A DNA stretch of 64,000 nucleotides from Conus ventricosus (taxonomy: Eukaryota > Mollusca > Gastropoda > Neogastropoda > Conidae), in NCBI GenBank assembly GCA_018398815.1, contig CM031596.1, forward strand, positions 66,187,442 through 66,251,441, read 5' to 3'. Position 1 is the first letter of the stretch, and each line of letters opens with the position of its first letter. Positions 56,693 to 64,000 of this stretch are shown one piece after another. The position numbers and the translations under genes are program-made. The notes below the pieces were generated by a model. It did not search any database. It was not told where the DNA came from and saw only the letters and a program-made list of their open reading frames with translations.

Positions 56693-57066
56693 CACTAAAG
56701 TTCAATCTAAAGTGTCTTTTTGAACCCAATAATCTTGCCTTCTATAAATTCTCAAATAAATCTTCATTTGATGGCCATTACACAATGGCATCAGCCAGGG
56801 AACCATTATGTCCCTTGACGTCTTAATGGAATACCCTGTGCATACCTGCACCCATGTGAAGACAGCGCAGGCTCAAAAGGATGGTGCAGGACTGCTCGCA
56901 GCTGGTTTGTTCGGCAGTTGAGTACAGTACTTCTCTGGGTCCTACACCTTCTGGTGTTTCTTTGTTTTCCTTCTCAAACTAAAATGTCCATTTAAACTCA
57001 ATAATCTTGCCGTAATCTTGCCTTTTATGATGTTCTCATAAATCTTCGTTGGATGGCAATTTAACT
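56693..57066. repeat. ~95-bp dispersed duplicate, two copies
   Basis: CAATAATCTTGCCTTCTATA ... CTCAAATAAATCTTCATTTG near 56728 matches ...AATCTTGCCTTTTATGATGT ... CTCATAAATCTTCGTTGGATGG near 57015. Diverged by point changes and small indels. Confidence 0.7.
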
Positions 57067-57384
57067 CTTGAATGAATATGGCTTTGTCAAAAACTTTTAA
57101 TCAGCAACCGATTTATTTTCAACCCTACCAAATCGGTTTCGCTGCTGTCAATCTTAACAATGTTGGCATTGAATACATTTATTCCTACACGCAAGTCATC
57201 GTAAAACACTCCATCTTCACTGGCAGCCATTTTCCCACACAAATCTGCGCATTCTCTTAACTCTGACATAACCAATCTTTAATTTTTCTACAAACCAACT
57301 ACATGACTTCTTCAATCTCCCAATCATGACATCCAGTCGGCTATGACCCATAAATTACATGTCAAGCCATGTCTGATGTGGAGA

Positions 57385-57636
57385 GGGGGGGGGGGGGGGG
57401 GGGGGGGAAGACATAAGTAAACAGGAGTGAAGACAAGAAAAGCAAAACGATCCACAAAATAATTTAGGTCTACCAGTACAAACATAAACAAATAAGAAAA
57501 TACTTGTTCATTTTCAAATCTCCAATCAGACCAATCCAGCTACTGTAGCTACTCTTAAAGGGAGCCTCTCCACAGAAACTAGGAGTTCCACATTGATATA
57601 TTACCCCTTGAGGGAAGGAGGGGGGGGGGGGGGGGG
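57385..57636 (+). repeat. poly(G) runs (G23 and G17)
   Basis: G23 at 57385-57407 and G17 at 57620-57636. A G13 is at 54982-54994. Confidence 0.88.
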
Positions 57637-57649
57637 AGAAGTTGAATTT

Positions 57650-58745
57650 GATTTCAACTACGCAGAGAAGCAGATAGATCTGCATATCAATTAATCAGAA
57701 TGTCCTAGTAAATATAGAATAAAGATTCACCATGAGTTATTTCTAATATGCTGAGTATGTTAAGTTTATGGGGAGTTTACCATTTATGGTGAAAAAGGTA
57801 AATAAAGCAGTATGCTCATCAGAACTTTGATGTCCACCATTTGCAATCATTCATTTTTATTTTTCTAAAAAAAAACATCCAATCAAATTAATTGTCACTT
57901 AAAATGCAGGGTCATATCCCGTCAACATGTTGCGGAATCACTGCTGGTTTCAGTAACAGTCGACTAAACTGTGTAACAAGCATAAAACTTGCTCTTCTTA
58001 TTTGAATAAAGCTATCTATGCACTACATGCCGAAGCGTTTCCCTATATTGTAAGGCGGGATACACATCAGTGCGTTTCCTAAACCCTATGGTCAATAATC
58101 TTTCGGTTTCCATCGACAGAGGAAAGAACCTCATTATTTCAAAAGTATGCGTACAGCTGGTTTTTCTGAAAGCGACTGGAATTCCATCTTGACCACACAA
58201 AAAAAAAAAAAATTTGGATCCAGAAAACCAACATGTATCTGTTTAGAAACTGAAACTGGATGGACAGTTTCTTGCTACAGTATTCTTGACAAGTATAAAC
58301 ATAAAAAGAAACCTTCTTCAGTTTTATCTCGGACACCAACATGATCAAGGACCGAAGCTGGAACAGGGTACATTCTTGAAACTATTTTTACTTAACATGT
58401 GCAATAAAGCGAGTAATTATCCCCTTTCTGTAGATTGGGTGTGGGTGAGTGAATTTGGGTTTCCATAGTTGTGGCATCTTACAAGCAATTACAAATGCTG
58501 ATGTAACCATGTTTGACAGAACCATTCATACTGTCAAGACCTTTCCAACCATCCCTCAGCATGAAGATGTCTTACTAAGTTCAGACCATTCAAAATGATT
58601 TCTACTAAGCAGAGGAGCAGATCTTTGCAAATACAGAACAAATATTCACCATAAGCCATCACATATCCAGTCCAATGTAGCCCAGTACGATCAGTTAATT
58701 GTGGTTTTTATCATTAATGGCGATAATGGTAAATGAAGTGGTATG
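57650..58745. repeat. dispersed direct repeat pair, ~150 bp each
   Basis: 57650-57815 and 58590-58745 share, in order, GCAGAgGAGCAGAT, TATTCACCATaAG, then a GTAAA/GGCGATAATGGTAAATGAAG-like end. About 940 bp apart, clearly diverged. Confidence 0.6.
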
Positions 58746-58796
58746 GAATACAGCCTCACTCGTTCAACAACAACGTGTCTATTTTTATATATATTT

Positions 58797-58888
58797 TACA
58801 CACACACACATACAGAGAGAGAGAGAGAGAGAGATCTGTTTATCATCCATCCATCTATCCATCCATCTTTGTATGTGTGTGTGTATGT

Positions 58889-58919
<31 letters not shown>

Positions 58920-58920
58920 A
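58797..58920. repeat. CA, GA, CATC and GT simple repeats in series
   Basis: (CA)n, (GA)n, (CATC)n and (GT)n follow one another. No gene recognised in 58921-59962; that stretch may hold the zinc-finger gene's 3' UTR, but I see no clear minus-strand polyadenylation signal close to the stop. Confidence 0.88.
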
Positions 58921-59962
58921 ACATAAAAATTTGCTTTTTTGTGACCCTAATAAAACACAGTGTAATTACACCACATAAAGATGGGAAATCTGAAATGGGC
59001 ACATCAACATCGTATAAAAGCTACAATAAAATGAGCTGATAAAAGTGTTTGAAACAACTTCAAGCCTGCACCAAAACACATACGGAAAGACAAATCATCA
59101 AGGAAATGGAGGTTTTCTTTGTTCAAGTTGCAAAAAGGTCTCTTCCTGTCACTTGCAGTTGCTTTCGAGTTTTGTGCACACTTTTCCTTATGGGGGAACA
59201 AACTGAAATCAAGCTCACACACACACACACACTCACTCCCCAACGCATGCAAGATGAAACTGGCAATTACCTCTCACATAAACATATCCAGCATCCTGTT
59301 CATGTTAGAAATTTAAGGTGGCTTACAAAAAAAAGAAGAAAGGAACACAGTCCAAGACGTCAACAACAACAAAAAGAGTTCTTGGACCACGCATGATGCT
59401 CTTATCTGCACTCTTATCAACACACTGACTGCTACAGACAAGGATGCTTGTCAGACTATAGCATCCTTGTGATAGAATGGGAGGGACAGACTGGTTATCA
59501 ATTAAGTTCAGCAATCAAGCAGTTCTGTTCAGCATATTTCAAATTGTCAGAACATTTTAAAAAACAGAATGTGTAGAAAAGGCATTGAGGCATTATGTCA
59601 ACATGTGCATTACATATTACATGTGGCATATTTCTAACAGAAATCTATCAATCAATTACCTTCACGGCGAAATTCACAATATCCTATTAGCCTGAGCATC
59701 TTTTAAGTAAAAAGTGTTCACAGACTTGGGACCATGGGAGATGAGGTGTGGGTGGGGAAGGACACATCTTTGATCCAGTCTGTTGACTGTTCAGTATGCA
59801 ACCCTGGCGACACTGCATCTTTCTCCACCATCATGTGTAACACTTTGCAACGGGTTCTTAGGTGAATTCAACACAGTTCTATATTCCAGTGACTCCTATT
59901 TTGGTCATCAGATATGGTAACTAAAGTTTGCAGTGAATCTTTTTTTTGTTCAAGTTCATTCT

Positions 59963-62551
59963 TCATCCCTGAGTTTCCAGGTAATCTTCCTCCCATTTCT
60001 GCTTTGTATGCAAAGATTCTAGAGTGCGACAATGTCCGTCTTCCGTCTGATTCTCAGAAACTACAATGTCTGGAGGACTATCCACAAGACTGGTATATTC
60101 ATTGTTGCTTGTAACATTTGCACAGCTTGCTTCTTCAGAATGGGCTTTTTGACTTGTTTCAATACCCCCTGCATTACATGGAGCAGTCTTGCCAGCTTCA
60201 AACTCTGTTTCTTCACAATGGGCAAATTCCCTGGTATCAACATTTTGTTCATTATGAAAAGTGTTGTATGTTTCAGTGTCTGCTTCTTCCTGCTGAATGT
60301 TTTTTCCTGTTTCAGCTGCTTGTTTATGGGCACTTAAACTGGCAGCTTCACAGCTTTCAGCGTTCTTGTTTTCCATCAGATCTGATATTCCATTTCCTAG
60401 TGTACTGTGGGAGACAGGTAATCTCTCAAAAGGGATGCGATTGATATCAGACTGTTCTTGTTCCTGAAGTCCTGATGTGCTCTCTCCGAAACCACTGTCA
60501 AAAGGAAGGGATTCTGAGGTGCTGGGAGCAGCAAGTACGAAGCCATTTTCCTTTAATTCCTGTGATGAAATACTGCATGAGGCCAACTGTTTCCCACTGA
60601 CGTTTTCATTTCTCATGGTCATGGGTGTATCTGTTTTGCCATAATTTACCATTACTTCTTTTCCAAACATAGAAGTATCCAGGTCCACTGCTGCTCCACC
60701 TGATACGCTTTCAATCACTATTCTTGATTCAAAACTACCTTCATCTACATCTTCACATACAGAGTGGCTTTCTCTTAACTTTTCACATCCATTGCTATGA
60801 CCTGTGTATACGTTTGCAATCTCTGTTGACTGACTGAGAAATTCAGAATACTTTGAATCACTAGTTGTGTCAGTTTCATTTGACAGAATTTGATGTTCAT
60901 TCTGTGTGTAAATATGCTCATCAACTTCAGATTCATGGTAGCTTTCAGCTATTTCTTCACCATTTGCACCAGAACATGCATGTGACGCTAATGAGTCTGC
61001 ATCAGAGAACAGGCCACCACAAATCTGGCAAATAAACAAGGTAACTGAATCTTCATTGGGATCATCATCAAGGGATACAGGAAATTCTACTTCTTCTTCC
61101 ACGCTGCCTCCATACTGATTGTGGCAATCCATGTGCACCCTGTACCGCTTAAAATCCGTAAATATGATTCTACATTTTCCACAGAACCTTATTGGCATGG
61201 AATGAATGTTCATCATATGTCTCTTGATAGATAATGGTGAAAAGAATTTTAGACAAACTGTGCACTTGACTGGTTCAAGATTACGACTCTTATATTTCTT
61301 TTTTCCTTTCTTTGGACCAATATTTGAGGTGGCCGGCTGTTCACAGATGTGAGCATTCATTTCACTTTCATCCTTGAATACTGTTCTGCAAACCTTGCAA
61401 GAAAAAACGCTGCCTGTCATGACATCAAAGATGCTCAGTCTTATTTTATCTGTAGTCTCCAAACCTTGTTCCTGATGCAATGGGTTCTCTGATATATCTG
61501 GCACATTTTCAGTGTGCTCCTGCATATGTTTGGTCCATTCTCGAGCAAGATGGAAGCCCATGTCACAAGTCATGCATCTGTAACGACACTCTTGTTCTGC
61601 TGGAAAGGAACTAGAGCTGTCCTCTAACACATAGTCATTCTCATCATACTGGGAGCTAGAAGCTGAAGCATCTGACTGTTTTGAGTAAAAGCTTAAGCAT
61701 CTGTGGCTGAAGAGGTCACCTGAAGTGTCAAAACCCAAACGGCACCCTTGACACCAATAAACAGACATTCCTGGGTGAGCTGTTTTGATGTGGTGAAGAA
61801 TTGCATCATTTTTCATGACAGTATATTTACAATTTCGCCGTCTACACTGGAATATGCCAGTTCTTCCACCATGCCCGCGCCGCAGATGTCTATTAAGTGA
61901 CCGTTTTACAGTAAAGCATAATTTGCAGACATCACACAAAAAGAACCCTGAGGAGTAATTTTCTCCTGCTTGAGCAAGCTTCTGGTGCGTCATATTGTAG
62001 AGAATCACTTCTTTTGACAACTTATGACGAACCTGCATGTGACGAATCAAATTCTGTCTCCAGTTAAACATTCTCTCACAAATGGTACATTTAAATTCAC
62101 CAAACCTATTGACAATATTCCAGATTCTCTTCTTTTGGGCTCTGTCTGTCTGACCACATTTAGTTAAATGAAGATGTAGCTTTGCTTTGCTACCACAAGC
62201 TTTCCCACATTTATGACATTTCCTTCCTCCGTATCTTTGATCAGCAAAACTGTGAGGATGTTCAGATTTTATATGCATGCGCATGGTTTTGCGCAACACA
62301 AATGACTTACCACAGATATGGCAAGCCCATTGCTTTTTCTTCTGAAAGGGAGCAGGATTTTTGAATACCTTGACACACAACGGAGATTCTGGATTTGGTG
62401 TTGTTTTCAAAGAACCTTTTGTACTATTTCTATGATAAAGTCTTTGATGCCGAAACAAACTCCAATTGTGTAAAAAGAATTTTCCACATTTACCGCACCT
62501 ACATCGACCTCTGTTGCCCGACGCCGACACTGGTTTGGACCCTGAGGTCAT
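59963..62551 (-). CDS. C2H2 zinc-finger protein, 862 codons, single exon
   Basis: About 12 C2H2 or C2HC-like fingers lie in the first 526 residues: 19-40, 77-98, 112-132 (H-x3-C), 155-176, 206-227, 236-259, 267-284, 326-346, 385-402, 430-450, 457-477 and 508-526. Several are degenerate, with spacers longer than the classic TGEKP linker, so only subsets may bind DNA. Residues 527-862 are Ser/Glu/Asp-rich with no finger, probably disordered. Likely a nuclear DNA-binding regulator; no orthologue recognised. The Met used (62551) lies inside a degenerate repeat joining it to the upstream frame 62681-63811, so the protein may really begin far upstream. A 2.6-kb uninterrupted frame argues strongly for real coding. 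Confidence 0.85.
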   Translation of the reverse strand: MTSGSKPVSASGNRGRCRCGKCGKFFLHNWSLFRHQRLYHRNSTKGSLKTTPNPESPLCVKVFKNPAPFQKKKQWACHICGKSFVLRKTMRMHIKSEHPHSFADQRYGGRKCHKCGKACGSKAKLHLHLTKCGQTDRAQKKRIWNIVNRFGEFKCTICERMFNWRQNLIRHMQVRHKLSKEVILYNMTHQKLAQAGENYSSGFFLCDVCKLCFTVKRSLNRHLRRGHGGRTGIFQCRRRNCKYTVMKNDAILHHIKTAHPGMSVYWCQGCRLGFDTSGDLFSHRCLSFYSKQSDASASSSQYDENDYVLEDSSSSFPAEQECRYRCMTCDMGFHLAREWTKHMQEHTENVPDISENPLHQEQGLETTDKIRLSIFDVMTGSVFSCKVCRTVFKDESEMNAHICEQPATSNIGPKKGKKKYKSRNLEPVKCTVCLKFFSPLSIKRHMMNIHSMPIRFCGKCRIIFTDFKRYRVHMDCHNQYGGSVEEEVEFPVSLDDDPNEDSVTLFICQICGGLFSDADSLASHACSGANGEEIAESYHESEVDEHIYTQNEHQILSNETDTTSDSKYSEFLSQSTEIANVYTGHSNGCEKLRESHSVCEDVDEGSFESRIVIESVSGGAAVDLDTSMFGKEVMVNYGKTDTPMTMRNENVSGKQLASCSISSQELKENGFVLAAPSTSESLPFDSGFGESTSGLQEQEQSDINRIPFERLPVSHSTLGNGISDLMENKNAESCEAASLSAHKQAAETGKNIQQEEADTETYNTFHNEQNVDTREFAHCEETEFEAGKTAPCNAGGIETSQKAHSEEASCANVTSNNEYTSLVDSPPDIVVSENQTEDGHCRTLESLHTKQKWEEDYLETQG

Positions 62552-62712
62552 AGGAGGTTTAGACCTGAAGTCACAGGTGCTTTGGAAAATGAAGTCGCAG
62601 CTGGTTTGGAGAATGAAGTTGCTGATTTGGGGCTGAAGTCACAGCTGGTTTGGGATCCGACATTACTGCTGGATTGGGGCCTACAGAAATGGCGGTTTCG
62701 GATCCTCCTGAG
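62552..62712 (-). repeat. degenerate ~24-bp repeat between the two zinc-finger frames
   Basis: Minus strand units like TCCAAACCAGCTGTGACTTCA repeat about 7-8 times with lengths of 20-27 bp. In the right frame they encode S-K-P-x-x-T-S-[GF]. The downstream frame starts within the last units; the upstream frame ends in the first (DPKPPFL, stop at 62681-62683). Unit length changes break the frame. Confidence 0.75.
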
Positions 62713-63811
62713 GTAAAGCTTGTTTCGGAATCCTTCGTTTGTGGCGGACTTTATAATGGACCTTCAAACCCTGAAGTGAGTACAGTACTTTCCCACAGAT
62801 CTTGCATTTCATGGGCTCGGGTTTCTTCCCAGTCGGCTCCACTTGGTGAAAATGTCGATAATGTGCCACCAACACCTTTCTTTTACTGTACCTTTTCCCA
62901 CAAATCTGACATGTTGTACTGCTAATGTCAGTAAAAGGTATACCTGTTTCTTTCTGGACACTTGTGGAAGGAATGCTGGATTTGGTCTGAGAAGTAGTGG
63001 CCTGAGAAGTAGAAACTGGTGCATCTGAAGAAGGGTCAGGGGCACTGTCGCTTCTCTTATTTTTTGTGAGCATGGCCTTTTCCAAACGCACACCATGTCG
63101 CAGCTTGCAATGTGCCCCTAAACCTTGTATATTATGGAAAACTTTGTGACAGTATCTACACGACAAGAATTTTGTCACAATTGGCCATGATGTTTTGTGC
63201 GCTATTTTCATGTGAGCTGACAAATGCTTTGCTAGTTTAAATCTTCTGCCACAAACTTTGCAGACTCTACCTGGTACAGTCTTGTGGTTAACCCGCAAAT
63301 GAATAGACAAAAGTTTTGCTTGATTAAACCGTTTTCCACAGACATGGCACACAAGTCCTGGGGTCTGAGAAACACCATGAGCCACAGTCTGGTGTATCTG
63401 CATTTGTCTGGAATTGCTGAACGTCATGTTACACACTGTGCATGGAACTACAGTACCATCTTTATGAGTCACAATGTGGTTGTCAAATTCAGAAATGTCT
63501 TCAAATTTTACTTCACAATATTTGCATCGAAGCAACATGCGGCCATCATGCATGATTTGAAGATGATCAAGTAGGTCAACCTTTTTCACAAACGCCTTCT
63601 TGCAGACTCCACAAGAAAAATGGTAAGAATGGTAAGGAAGATGACGCAAGAGCACAGAACGATAAGGGAATGTTTCATTACACTTGTGGCACCCCAAAAA
63701 AACCCACCTTTCCCATGGCTCTTTGCAGGTACATCTGAACGAGTTCTTGGGAGTGCGAAGTGCTAGGTAGCCTATTCGTCGAAGGGGATGTGTGAAACGA
63801 AGCATCCTCAA
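62681..63811 (-). CDS. C2H2 zinc-finger protein, ~376 codons, single exon; probably the front part of the same gene
   Basis: Nine well-formed C2H2 fingers at residues 41-61, 67-88, 96-116, 124-145, 155-176, 184-205, 218-239, 301-322 and 336-357, with a Ser/Thr-rich spacer at 251-298. Residues 1-40 look out of frame. The neighbouring frame (63678-63977) carries the more plausible upstream protein and ends at a run of seven A and four C on the plus strand (about 63692-63705), where one base would join them. The frame ends inside the repeat at 62681. It could be a separate gene or the N-terminal half of a fused ~1,300-residue protein with the 862-codon frame. Confidence 0.78.
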   Translation of the reverse strand: MRMLRFTHPLRRIGYLALRTPKNSFRCTCKEPWERWVFLGCHKCNETFPYRSVLLRHLPYHSYHFSCGVCKKAFVKKVDLLDHLQIMHDGRMLLRCKYCEVKFEDISEFDNHIVTHKDGTVVPCTVCNMTFSNSRQMQIHQTVAHGVSQTPGLVCHVCGKRFNQAKLLSIHLRVNHKTVPGRVCKVCGRRFKLAKHLSAHMKIAHKTSWPIVTKFLSCRYCHKVFHNIQGLGAHCKLRHGVRLEKAMLTKNKRSDSAPDPSSDAPVSTSQATTSQTKSSIPSTSVQKETGIPFTDISSTTCQICGKRYSKRKVLVAHYRHFHQVEPTGKKPEPMKCKICGKVLYSLQGLKVHYKVRHKRRIPKQALPQEDPKPPFL

Positions 63812-64000
63812 TCTCCATTTTAACGAGGTGCATCACACTGTGAATGTTGGTAAACCCTTCAGCTTTTTCAGGTTTGCTGAATGCTGCTGGGCAACTTGGG
63901 CAGGCATACGGCTTGTTCTGTGAATGAAGTCTGAACGAACTGGGGCACTGTAGAGCCGATGAAATGCCGCTAGGCATTTTCTGCAGTCATATGGTCTTGA
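63812..64000 (-). CDS. upstream zinc-finger region, partial, runs off the window, frameshifted
   Basis: Near the right edge the minus strand reads SRPYDCRKCLAAF, a finger start, in one frame. In the next it reads HSQNKPYACPSCPAAF ... FTNIHSVMH, a linker plus finger, from 63977 on. A one-base shift near 63961-63965 separates them. The second frame continues (VKMEIEDASFHTS...) to 63678 before the shift into 62681-63811. This suggests the gene begins beyond 64000. Confidence 0.5.

Overview
This is a window of animal nuclear DNA. The genes are split by GT-AG introns, spacing is wide, and there are many microsatellites, minisatellites, non-LTR retrotransposon pieces, a Penelope-like piece and non-autonomous DNA elements. 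The mix of repeats suggests a lophotrochozoan, most likely a mollusc and perhaps a gastropod. That placement is inference: nothing here fixes the species.

Three gene loci are well supported. MRPS24 (mitochondrial small-subunit protein uS3m) lies on the minus strand in three coding exons between 5325 and 11396 and gives a complete 171-aa protein. SAR1 (COPII small GTPase) lies on the plus strand in six coding exons between 14042 and 38968 and gives a complete 193-aa protein, probably with an extra 5' non-coding exon ending at 11592. The two genes are head to head across about 200 bp that carries CCAAT boxes, a CRE-like site and a YY1-like site, so they very likely share a bidirectional promoter. 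At the right end, minus strand, two long intronless C2H2 zinc-finger reading frames (62681-63811 and 59963-62551), plus a partial finger region running off the window, probably belong to one large zinc-finger gene now split by small frameshifts and a short degenerate repeat.

Layout. 1-1078 is a ~140-bp satellite carrying a long palindrome. 1079-5324 holds fragments of a tRNA-headed interspersed repeat and CA/GT tracts. 5325-11396 is MRPS24; its introns hold a 50-bp tandem array, an RTE-type LINE piece, a minisatellite that copies the exon 2 splice-donor region, a Penelope-like reverse transcriptase piece and a CR1-like LINE end. 11593-38968 is SAR1. Its 18.8-kb fifth intron holds a 1.08-kb TA-flanked DNA element, then an I/Nimb-type LINE (19545-35729) that is itself broken by a 10.4-kb insertion ending in an L1-like LINE. 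About 20.2-35.9 kb looks like poor consensus sequence: bases smeared into homopolymers and constant frameshifts. 39.5-59.9 kb has no gene I can recognise. It carries several minisatellites, a 71-bp LINE-tail insertion with a perfect target-site duplication, an RTE 3' end and a complete ~840-bp copy of the tRNA-headed repeat.

No single new multi-gene system is evident. The most informative structures are the shared promoter, the minisatellite built from a splice junction, the ultrashort LINE-tail insertions, the empty-site evidence for the DNA element, and the long tRNA-headed retroposon family.
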